This document shows, piece by piece, positions 51,762 to 59,476 of a DNA stretch of 64,000 bases. The first letter of the stretch is position 1. Every line of letters begins with the position of its first letter. The position numbers were made by a program, and so were the translations under genes. Source of the DNA: Chloroflexota bacterium (GTDB lineage Bacteria > Chloroflexota > Dehalococcoidia > Bin125); assembly GCA_028874365.1 (NCBI GenBank), contig JAPPJZ010000009.1, positions 31,340-95,339 on the forward strand, written 5' to 3'. Below the pieces are notes generated by a model that had not been told where the DNA came from, did no database searches, and was given only the letters and a program-made list of their open reading frames with translations.

Positions 51762-54035
51762 ATGACCACCGACGAACAGTTCCAGGGCAAAATTGGCCGC
51801 ACGTTTCGGGAATCGGAGCCGTGGTGGCCGCCGATGACCACCGCGCCGCAGGATCGGCCCAACGTGCTGATCGTGCTGTTCGACGATCTCGGGTTCGCGC
51901 ACCTCAACTGCTACGGCGGTCTCACGCCGACTCCGAACATCGATCGCCTGGCCCAGAACGGGCTGCGCTACACCAACTTCCACGTCACGCCGCTCTGTTC
52001 GCCGACGCGCGCGGCGCTGCTCACCGGTCGCAACCACCACACGGTCGGGATGCGCTCGGTAACCAACTTCAACAACGGCTACCCCAACACGCGCGGACGC
52101 ATCACGCAGCACGCCGCGACGATGGCCGAACTGCTGCGCGACGAGCACTACGCCACCTTTGCCCTGGGCAAGTGGCACCTCTGTCCGGGCGAGGAGCTGA
52201 GCCAGGCCGGACCCTACCACGACTGGCCCTTGCAGCGCGGATTCGACCGCTACTACGGCTTCCTGCCCGGCGAGACCGACCAGTTCTACCCCGAGCTGAC
52301 CCGCGACAACACGCTGATCGAGCCGCCCCGTTCGCCCGAGGACGGCTACCACCTGACCGAGGACCTGGTCGACCAGGCGCAGCAGTTCCTACGCGACCAG
52401 CATTCGATTTATCCCGAGCAGCCGTTCTTCATGTACTTCGCGTTGGGTGCGACGCACGCGCCGCACCAGGCGCCGCAGGACTACATCGAGCGGCAGCGCG
52501 GTCGCTGGGACATTGGCTGGGACGCCGTGCGCGAGCAGGTCTTCGCGCGACAGCTCGAGCTGGGCATCGTGCCCGAGGGCACGCAGCTCGCGCCGCGCAA
52601 CCGCGGCGTCGAGGCGTGGAACGAGATGGAACCGAACATGCAGCGCTTCGCGGTTGCGTTGCAGGAGGCCTTCGCCGGCTTCCTCGAACACACCGACGAG
52701 CAGCTCGGACGCCTCTTCGACCACCTCGAGGAGTCCGGCCAGCTCGACAACACGCTGATTCTGCTGATGGCCGACAACGGCGCGTCGCAGGAGGGCGGTC
52801 CGACCGGCGTCTCCGACGAACCGCGCCTGTTTGGCGCTCGCGACGACCTTGAAGAGGTGCAGTCGCGGCTGCACGAGATCGGAGGGCCGCGCTCGGCCTC
52901 CAACTATCCATGGGGCTGGGCCCAGGCGGGCAACACGCCACTGCGCTGGTACAAGCAGAACACGCATGGCGGCGGCGTCCGGGTGCCGCTGATCGCGCAC
53001 TGGCCGCAGGGCATCAGCGAGCGCGGCGGCATCCGCAGCCAGTTCCACCACGTCTCCGATGTGCTGCCCACGATCCTCGACACGCTCAACACGGAAGCGC
53101 CCGACACCTACCAGGGCCGCAGCCAGCTCCCGATGGCCGGAACCAGCTTCCAATACACCTTCGACGACCCCGACGCCGCCACCACGAAGGACACGCAGTA
53201 CTTCGAGATGCTCGGTCACCGCGGACTCTGGGACCACGGCTGGAAGGCCGTCACCTGGCACCGGATGGGCAACGAATGGTCCGACGACGAGTGGGAGCTC
53301 TACTACGTCGACGAGGATTTCTCCGAGACCAACAACCTCGCCCAGGAAGAGCCGGAGCGCTTGCGAGCGCTGATCGACCGCTGGTGGATCGAGGCGGGCA
53401 AGCACGGCGTGCTGCCGCTCGACGATCGCACCCTGGAGATTAACCAGCCCTCGCAGGCGCCCGGCAGCCCGCACACCGACTTCCGCTATTGCTACACCCC
53501 GCCTATCACCCACCTCCAGCGCGACGTCTCGCCGGCCCTGGATGTCGGCAGTTGGACGGTCAGCGCGCAATGCGCCCGCGCCTCAACCGAGCAGCAGGGC
53601 GTGATCTTCAATCGCGGCTCGATCCACAGCGGCTGCACGCTCTACATCCAGGACAACCATCTCCACTTCGACTACCACGCCTACGACGACTGGTTCCGCT
53701 TCCGCAGCGATGGGCCCGTCCCGGACGGCAAGATCGAGATCGGCGTCTCGCTGCAGAGCGACGGCCCGCGGGGCCCGGCAACGCTGACGCTCAAAATCAA
53801 CGGCGACGCGGCCGCCTCCGGGCAGATCACCACGCTCCAGCGCCAGAACCTGTTCGGACACGGCGAGTTCGACATCGGCGCAGACCGGCGCTCGCCCGTG
53901 GGCGATCGGTACGAGCCGCCGTTCGAGTTCGAAGGTACGATTCGGCAGGTGGACGTGGTCGTCACCCCGTTCGACGGCCCCGCCGCCGAGTGGGTCGCCC
54001 GCGAACGCGCGCGCCGGGAGATGGCGAGCCAGTAG
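51762..54035 (+). CDS. Arylsulfatase, large PAS type, copy 2
   Basis: A 757-residue paralog of the sulfatase at 48433, with the same layout. The formylglycine site is C79 (CSPTRAALLTGRN), DD is D41-D42, and MADNGAS follows. ATG 51762 has GGAGG six bases before; the ATG two codons upstream directly abuts the site. Differences cluster at residues 250-300 and in the last third. The two enzymes flank FGE, pointing to duplication and specialisation for different sulfate esters. Confidence 0.9.
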   Translation: MTTDEQFQGKIGRTFRESEPWWPPMTTAPQDRPNVLIVLFDDLGFAHLNCYGGLTPTPNIDRLAQNGLRYTNFHVTPLCSPTRAALLTGRNHHTVGMRSVTNFNNGYPNTRGRITQHAATMAELLRDEHYATFALGKWHLCPGEELSQAGPYHDWPLQRGFDRYYGFLPGETDQFYPELTRDNTLIEPPRSPEDGYHLTEDLVDQAQQFLRDQHSIYPEQPFFMYFALGATHAPHQAPQDYIERQRGRWDIGWDAVREQVFARQLELGIVPEGTQLAPRNRGVEAWNEMEPNMQRFAVALQEAFAGFLEHTDEQLGRLFDHLEESGQLDNTLILLMADNGASQEGGPTGVSDEPRLFGARDDLEEVQSRLHEIGGPRSASNYPWGWAQAGNTPLRWYKQNTHGGGVRVPLIAHWPQGISERGGIRSQFHHVSDVLPTILDTLNTEAPDTYQGRSQLPMAGTSFQYTFDDPDAATTKDTQYFEMLGHRGLWDHGWKAVTWHRMGNEWSDDEWELYYVDEDFSETNNLAQEEPERLRALIDRWWIEAGKHGVLPLDDRTLEINQPSQAPGSPHTDFRYCYTPPITHLQRDVSPALDVGSWTVSAQCARASTEQQGVIFNRGSIHSGCTLYIQDNHLHFDYHAYDDWFRFRSDGPVPDGKIEIGVSLQSDGPRGPATLTLKINGDAAASGQITTLQRQNLFGHGEFDIGADRRSPVGDRYEPPFEFEGTIRQVDVVVTPFDGPAAEWVARERARREMASQ

Positions 54036-54085
54036 AGTCGGCTAGCCTTGCCGCCAACGGCAGCCAATCGATTGGGAGCAGCACC

Positions 54086-55030
54086 ATGCGCGGCGTAGGA
54101 GTGATGGAATTCGGTGGGCCCGAGGCCCTGCAAGTCGTCGACCTCCCGGAAACGCACGCCGGCCCTGGGGAAGTGCGCCTGCGGGTCTACGCCGCAACTG
54201 TCAACCCGACCGACACGTTCGTTCGCGGTGGCGCTCGCGCCGATGCTCTGCGCGAGTCCGGTCCGCCGCCGTACATCCCCGGGATGGACGCGGCCGGTGT
54301 GATCGACGAGGTCGGTCCGGACACCGAGACCGACCTGCAGGTGGGCGACGCGGTGATGGCCATGGTCATCCCGCGGGGCAGCCACGGGGCCTACCGGGAG
54401 AGCATCGTGCTCAAGGCCGACGCGGTCACTCGATCGCCCGCAGGCGCCAACCACGCCGAAGCGTCGACGCTGCCTATGAACGCGCTGACCGCGCGTCAGT
54501 CCCTCGACCAGATGGACCTCCGGCCTGGACAGACGCTCGCCGTGACCGGCGCGGCGGGTTGCTACGGCGGCTACATGGTTGAGTTGGGCAAGGCAGAAGG
54601 CCTGACCGTGATCGGCGACGCGGCCGAGAAGGACGTGCAACTGGTTAAGGATCTCGGAGCGGACATCATCGTGCCGCGTGGGGACGACATTTCTGAGCAG
54701 ATTCGCACGGTGATGCCGGAAGGTGTCGATGCGCTCGCCGACGGAGCGGTCCAGAACGAGCTGGCGGTTGGCGCGATCAAGGACGGCGGCCAGTATGCCA
54801 GCGTCCGGGGATGGCGCGGCGAGCCTGAGCGCGACATCACCTTCCACGTCACCATGGTCTTCAGCTACGACCGCCGGGCCGACCTGCTCGACACGCTGCG
54901 CCAGCAGGTTGAGGACGGCCAGGTCACGCTGAGGGTGAACTCGACGTATCCCGCTGAGCAGGCCTCCGAGACCCACCGCCTGTTCAAGCAGGGCGGCCAC
55001 CGAGGCCGCTTCGTGATCACGTTCGAGTAG
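54086..55030 (+). CDS. Zinc-free MDR-type quinone oxidoreductase
   Basis: A 314-residue medium-chain dehydrogenase/reductase of the quinone reductase group, read from ATG 54086 with GGGAG seven bases upstream. It has MEFGGPEALQVVDLPE, NPTDTFVRGG, PGMDAAGVIDEVG, the NADPH loop VTGAAGCYGGYMVELGKAEG and HRLFKQGGHRGRFVITFE at the end. The zinc-binding cysteines of alcohol dehydrogenase are absent. It would reduce quinones or enoyl compounds with NADPH. The open frame to its left is inside the sulfatase and is not used. Confidence 0.9.
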   Translation: MRGVGVMEFGGPEALQVVDLPETHAGPGEVRLRVYAATVNPTDTFVRGGARADALRESGPPPYIPGMDAAGVIDEVGPDTETDLQVGDAVMAMVIPRGSHGAYRESIVLKADAVTRSPAGANHAEASTLPMNALTARQSLDQMDLRPGQTLAVTGAAGCYGGYMVELGKAEGLTVIGDAAEKDVQLVKDLGADIIVPRGDDISEQIRTVMPEGVDALADGAVQNELAVGAIKDGGQYASVRGWRGEPERDITFHVTMVFSYDRRADLLDTLRQQVEDGQVTLRVNSTYPAEQASETHRLFKQGGHRGRFVITFE

Positions 55031-55069
55031 TGCTTCCGGGCCTGCCACTCTGGGGCCGGCTGGCGCGAA

Positions 55070-55086
55070 GTGTGGGGGTCCCGCAC
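55070..55086. terminator. Short hairpin between convergent genes
   Basis: A 7-bp stem with one G-T pair (GTGTGGG/CCCGCAC) and a 3-base loop lies in the 62-base gap between the convergent MDR and sulfatase 3 genes. No T-tract follows on either strand. A weak bidirectional terminator is possible. Confidence 0.3.
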
Positions 55087-55092
55087 GAACGA

Positions 55093-57420
55093 TCAATCGT
55101 TGCCGGATGCGACCAGCGCTACCGTCACGGCTTCTTCGTGGGCCGCGGCATCGCTAATCGGTTCGCGGACATCGATCTCGACGCGATGCAATTCACCGTC
55201 GAATGCGAATGGCCCGCGGTAGTCCGGTGAGATGCTCGTCGGGTTGCGGCCGAGGTCGAGGCCGTACGACGAGATCCACTCGGCGAACTTCGCAATCATC
55301 GCGCCGCCCGCCAATTCCGTGCCGTCGACGGAGAACCGCAGGTGTCCGCCGCCCGAGCTGACGCGCTCGAGCTGGATACCCAACACATGCCGTCCCAGCG
55401 GGAGTTCTCCCGATCGCACGATCTGATGCTCACCGAAGAAGTTGACATCGTAGACCAGGCGGTTGTCCAGGATGTACGCGACCTGGCCGCTCTTCTGGTT
55501 CCCGGCGGCCAGTAACACCCCGTGATCGGACGCCGAAGCGCGCGTGAGATCGAAGCGCATGTCCCAGGAGCGCGCACCGAGGCGCGGGTGTGAATCCGGC
55601 GTCAGGTGGTCGATCGGCGGGATGTACACATAGGATGTGCGGGACCCCGCCGGTGTGCCTTTTCGCTCGGTGGGGAAGAACATCTCCACGCCTCGATCGT
55701 CGAGCGGGTAGACCCCATAGCGCTTCGCCTCCGCGTCGAACAGTTCGATCAGCTCACGGAGCTTGGCCGGGTGTCGCTGCGCGAGGTCATGGCACTCGGA
55801 GAAGTCCGTGTCGAGGTGGTACAGCTCCCACTCCGAATCCGGGAAGGACGGGTCGGAACTGAATTCGTGATAGGTGACGGCCTTCCAGCCATCGTGATAG
55901 ATGCCACGTGATCCCAACATCTCGAAGTACTGCGTCGGATGGGTCGTCGCCGCGCTCGCCGACTCGATCGAGGCGCGCATACTCCGTCCGTGCAGCGGCA
56001 TCTGCTCGACGCCCTTCATCGTCGCAGGCGCCTCCGCGCCGACCAGGTCGAGCAACGTCGGCGTGATGTCGACGGCGTGGTGGAACTGCGAGCGGATCGC
56101 GCCGCGCTCGGATGCGGGAATCCCTGCCGGCCAGTGGATGATCAGCGGGTCGCGGATACCCCCGGCATGCGTCGTCCCCTTGTACCGTTTGTTGGGCGTG
56201 TTGCCGGCCATCGACCAGCCCCAGGGATAGTTACTGTTTGATCGAATCGTGCCGATATCGTCCAGCCGCTTCACCGCTTCGCTGACATCCTCCTCGATGC
56301 CGTTGTAGAACCGGTTGTTGTCGAACTGTCCCGTCGCCCGACCCTCTCGGCTCGCGCCGTTGTCGCTCAGCAACACGAAGATCGTGTTGTCGAGTCGGCC
56401 GGTCTCCTCGAGGAAGTCGATCAAGCGCCCGATCTGTTCGTCGGTGTATTCAAGGAACGCGGCGAAGGCTTCCTGCAGCCTGGCCGCGAAGGCGCGCTCG
56501 TCGTCGGACAACTCGGCCCACGGCTCGACACCCGGATTGCGCGGCGCAAGCTCGGCCTCCGGCGGGATGATCCCAGTCTCGATCTGTCGCTGGTGAACGC
56601 GTTCGCGGACGACGTCCCAGCCCTCGTCGAACTTGCCGCGCCAGCGCAGGAGATAGTCATCGGGCGCCTGGTGCGGGGCATGCGTCGCTCCGAACGCGAC
56701 GTAGCTGAAGATCGGACGTTCCGGCACCAAGGAGATCGAGTTGCGCATCATCAAGATGGCCTGATCGACGATGTCTGCGGATAGGTGGTAGCCGTCCTCG
56801 GGGGCTGCCGGCGGATCGATGAACTGGTTGTCGCGGCAGAGTTCGGGATGGAACTGGTCGGTCTCGCCCAACAGGAAGCCGTAGTACCGATCGAATCCCC
56901 GTCCGAGGGGCCAATGCGTGAACGGCCCCGCCGGCGACGAGTCCCGCACCGGCGTGAGGTGCCACTTCCCCGCCGCCAGGGTCGAGAAGCCCTCCTGTTG
57001 CAGGATTTCCGCGATGGTGGCGGCCTGCGGAGTGATTGCTCCAGTCATGTGCGGATAGCCGGTGTCCCAATGCGCGATCCCGCGCATGCCGACCGAGTGA
57101 TGATTGCGTCCGGTCAACAGCGAGGCCCGGGTCGGCGAGCACAGCGCCGTGGTGTAGAACGAGTTGAATCGCAGTCCGCCCGCCGCCAAGCGGTCCATGT
57201 TCGGGGTGGGGACGTCGCCGCCGTAACACGACAGATGCCCAAACCCCGTGGCGTCGAGGACCATGACGACGATATCCGGCGTGCCGTCGGGCGGCGACGG
57301 GAACTCAGGCCAGTGAGGCTCCGACTCAGCCTCGGTCCTGCCGATTCTGCCGCGCCATTCCGCCGGTGCCGAGTACAGCGGCCTGCTCTCGCTGGTCGAG
57401 CTCAAGTTTTGGGAGTCCAT
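55093..57420 (-). CDS. Arylsulfatase, PAS type, copy 3 (module C)
   Basis: A 775-residue sulfatase more diverged from copies 1 and 2. The formylglycine site is C94 (CSPTRASLLTGRN), and LLSDNGASREG carries the second metal set. The first metal motif reads VLDATGFGHLSCYGG, so D56 is kept but the second Asp is A57. This may weaken calcium binding, or another ligand may compensate. It is the last gene of ABC module C, 33 bases after the DppC gene, so the imported compound is likely a sulfate ester. No signal peptide is seen. Confidence 0.9.
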   Translation of the reverse strand: MDSQNLSSTSESRPLYSAPAEWRGRIGRTEAESEPHWPEFPSPPDGTPDIVVMVLDATGFGHLSCYGGDVPTPNMDRLAAGGLRFNSFYTTALCSPTRASLLTGRNHHSVGMRGIAHWDTGYPHMTGAITPQAATIAEILQQEGFSTLAAGKWHLTPVRDSSPAGPFTHWPLGRGFDRYYGFLLGETDQFHPELCRDNQFIDPPAAPEDGYHLSADIVDQAILMMRNSISLVPERPIFSYVAFGATHAPHQAPDDYLLRWRGKFDEGWDVVRERVHQRQIETGIIPPEAELAPRNPGVEPWAELSDDERAFAARLQEAFAAFLEYTDEQIGRLIDFLEETGRLDNTIFVLLSDNGASREGRATGQFDNNRFYNGIEEDVSEAVKRLDDIGTIRSNSNYPWGWSMAGNTPNKRYKGTTHAGGIRDPLIIHWPAGIPASERGAIRSQFHHAVDITPTLLDLVGAEAPATMKGVEQMPLHGRSMRASIESASAATTHPTQYFEMLGSRGIYHDGWKAVTYHEFSSDPSFPDSEWELYHLDTDFSECHDLAQRHPAKLRELIELFDAEAKRYGVYPLDDRGVEMFFPTERKGTPAGSRTSYVYIPPIDHLTPDSHPRLGARSWDMRFDLTRASASDHGVLLAAGNQKSGQVAYILDNRLVYDVNFFGEHQIVRSGELPLGRHVLGIQLERVSSGGGHLRFSVDGTELAGGAMIAKFAEWISSYGLDLGRNPTSISPDYRGPFAFDGELHRVEIDVREPISDAAAHEEAVTVALVASGND

Positions 57421-57453
57421 GCGTCACCGGCTTCTTCCCGCTGAGGGCACTCG

Positions 57454-58377
57454 CTACTTGTTGCGTACGTAGGGGCTTGTTGCCTCGAGGATTGCGTCGG
57501 CAAGGAAGTTCAACGCGATCAGCAGCAGCGCCAGCGCTGCGATTGGGGTCAGCAGGAACCACCAGGCGCCCAGCGTGAGGAATGGCCTGGCCGCATTGAG
57601 GATCAACCCGATCGTCGGCGTCGGTGGCGCTGCCCCCAGCCCGAGGAAGCTCAGCGACGCCTCCGCGATCACCGCAAACGCCATGTAGAGCGCGGCCTGG
57701 ATCATCAGCGGCGGCAATGTGTTGATTGCGATGTGCCGCATGATGATACGGATCGGGCGAGCGCCCAGGGTGCGCGCCGCCATCACGTAGTCGCGCTCCT
57801 TCTCCTGCAGCATCTGTCCCCGGGCGAGTCGCGCGAAGACGGGGATCGCGCCGATCCCGAGCGTGATCGCGACTTCTCGCGTGCCGGTCCCGAGCACCGC
57901 CAGGACGACGAGCGCCGTGAGGATTCCGGGGAAGGCCAGCATCGTGTCAATGAACCGCATCGCCACGGCGTCCGTCCAGCGGCCGAAGTAGCCCGCTGCG
58001 TAGCCGATCGCGACGCCGATTGGCATCCCGATCGCGATCGCGCCGGCGCTGACGGAAAGCGAGATGCGAATGCCGTAGACCACACGGCTGAACAGGTCGC
58101 GACTGATTTCGTCGGTGCCAAACGGATGCGTCCACGAGGGTGACAGAAGCCGAGCGCCGCGAATCTGTTCGGCGTACTCGTACGGAGCGATCTGACCCGC
58201 AAAGATGGCACAGACGAGGAAGACACCCAGGATCACGATCGCGATCTGGCCTCGCCGCTCGCGAGCCACGCGATAAGCGACATCGAACCACTGCGACTGT
58301 TGCCGCCAGCGCAACACCCGGGCACGAAGGTGTTCGTCTCCGATGGCGGGTCGGGTTCGATCTGCCTCTGCCATCAC
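57454..58377 (-). CDS. ABC importer permease, DppC type (module C)
   Basis: A 307-residue permease with GTDEISRDLFSRVVYGIR and docking loop MAARTLGARPIRIIMRHIAINTLPP. GTG 58377 starts within the stop of the DppB gene; ATG 58374, one codon on, is an equally good start. It ends with FLADAILEATSPYVRNK, a shortened C-terminal tail without the usual DPRL motif. Its gene is followed by sulfatase 3 after 33 bases. Confidence 0.85.
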   Translation of the reverse strand: MMAEADRTRPAIGDEHLRARVLRWRQQSQWFDVAYRVARERRGQIAIVILGVFLVCAIFAGQIAPYEYAEQIRGARLLSPSWTHPFGTDEISRDLFSRVVYGIRISLSVSAGAIAIGMPIGVAIGYAAGYFGRWTDAVAMRFIDTMLAFPGILTALVVLAVLGTGTREVAITLGIGAIPVFARLARGQMLQEKERDYVMAARTLGARPIRIIMRHIAINTLPPLMIQAALYMAFAVIAEASLSFLGLGAAPPTPTIGLILNAARPFLTLGAWWFLLTPIAALALLLIALNFLADAILEATSPYVRNK

Positions 58378-59318
58378 TGCACCCGAATCCGGGGATCAAC
58401 GAACCCGTAGGCGACATCGGCAAGCGTATTGACCACCACGAAGACCGTGACCAGCACAGTGAGCATGCCCTGTATGAGTTGGTAGTCCCTGCCGATTACG
58501 CCGTCGATGATCAGTGATCCGAAGCCCGGCCGCGCGAAGACCACCTCAACGATCACGGCGCCGGAGATCAGGAAACCGATCTGGAGCGCGGCAACCGTAA
58601 TCACCGGGATCAACGCGTTGCGCATCGCGTGACGTAGGACGACCGTTCGCTCGCGCAATCCCTTGGCCCGGGCTGTGCGCACGTAGTCCTGGTTCAACGT
58701 CTCCATGATCGAGGCCCGCACGAAGCGGGCCAGGATCGCCGCCGTCCCCGCCCCCACCGCGATCATCGGCATGACCAGGAATTTGAGCGCCTCGAGCGGG
58801 TCCTCAGTGATCGCGACCCGGCCCGTAATCGGTAAGAGGCTCAACTCGACGGCGAGCACCCAGATCAGAATGATGCCGAGTACAAAGTTCGGGATCCCGA
58901 GCGTGAACATGGTGAATCCGGTCGCGGCGTAGTCGGGCGCGCCGCCCGGTCTGAGGCCGGCGAAGATCCCGAGCGGGATGCCAACGACCAGCACGAACAG
59001 ATAGCCGGCGATGGCGAGTTCTGCGCTGGGCACCAGGGCGACCGTCATCAGCGAGCCGACCTCGGCTCCTTTGGTGAACGACGGCCCGAAGTCGCCCCGG
59101 ACGGCGCCGGATAGCCAGTCGACGTATTGCTTGACTAGCGGCTCTTTGAGCCCGAGTCGTTCGCGCACCTGCTCGATGTCTTCGGCGCTCGCGTCCTGTC
59201 CCACCAGCAGCAGGGCCGGGTCGCCGGGAATCAGCCGCATCACCAGGAAGACCAGGATGCTGGCCAACAGGACCGTCACCACGCCTTGAGCGAAGCGGCG
59301 GATCAGGAACGAACCCAT
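58374..59318 (-). CDS. ABC importer permease, DppB type (module C)
   Basis: A 314-residue permease with docking loop ARAKGLRERTVVLRHAMRNALIP and terminal YGFVDPRIRVQ. GGGAG is about ten bases before the ATG. It overlaps the DppC gene, and a stem-loop (59398-59433) lies between it and the binding-protein gene. The large loop between helices 1 and 2 (about residues 30-100) contacts the binding protein. Confidence 0.9.
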   Translation of the reverse strand: MGSFLIRRFAQGVVTVLLASILVFLVMRLIPGDPALLLVGQDASAEDIEQVRERLGLKEPLVKQYVDWLSGAVRGDFGPSFTKGAEVGSLMTVALVPSAELAIAGYLFVLVVGIPLGIFAGLRPGGAPDYAATGFTMFTLGIPNFVLGIILIWVLAVELSLLPITGRVAITEDPLEALKFLVMPMIAVGAGTAAILARFVRASIMETLNQDYVRTARAKGLRERTVVLRHAMRNALIPVITVAALQIGFLISGAVIVEVVFARPGFGSLIIDGVIGRDYQLIQGMLTVLVTVFVVVNTLADVAYGFVDPRIRVQ

Positions 59319-59397
59319 GGCCGACGCTCCCTTGATGGATGACCAAAGCGATCTGTGCGGTCCGCGAGACTGTTCGCAGCGCGAGTGTCAATAGCGA

Positions 59398-59433
59398 CCG
59401 TCCACCTACTACCAACAGGTAGACAATGGACGG
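59398..59433 (-). promoter_or_regulatory. Hairpin between binding protein and permease (module C)
   Basis: Two stacked stems, CCGTCCA/TGGACGG and CTACC/GGTAG, with a 4+4 internal loop and an AACA end loop. It lies in the 158-base gap between the binding protein stop (59477) and the DppB start. It may lower read-through into the permease genes or protect the upstream message. Confidence 0.5.
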
Positions 59434-59476
59434 CCACCGGGCTCCGCGGGAGGACCAGCCTGATCCGATTAGCGGA

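Noticed and set aside
35940..54055. Recurrent TAGCCT near several gene starts as a second promoter class
   Set aside because: It occurs before the amidase, the GalD-like gene, sulfatase 2 and the MDR gene, but -35 partners and spacing are inconsistent. The 6-base string is expected often in this much sequence.
53489..54085. N-terminal extension of the quinone reductase frame
   Set aside because: It lies entirely within sulfatase 2 in another frame and is Arg-rich shadow sequence. ATG 54086 has a proper ribosome site.
59350..59400. TTGACA on the minus strand near 59388 as a promoter for the module C permeases
   Set aside because: No A/T-rich -10 box lies 16-18 bases downstream.
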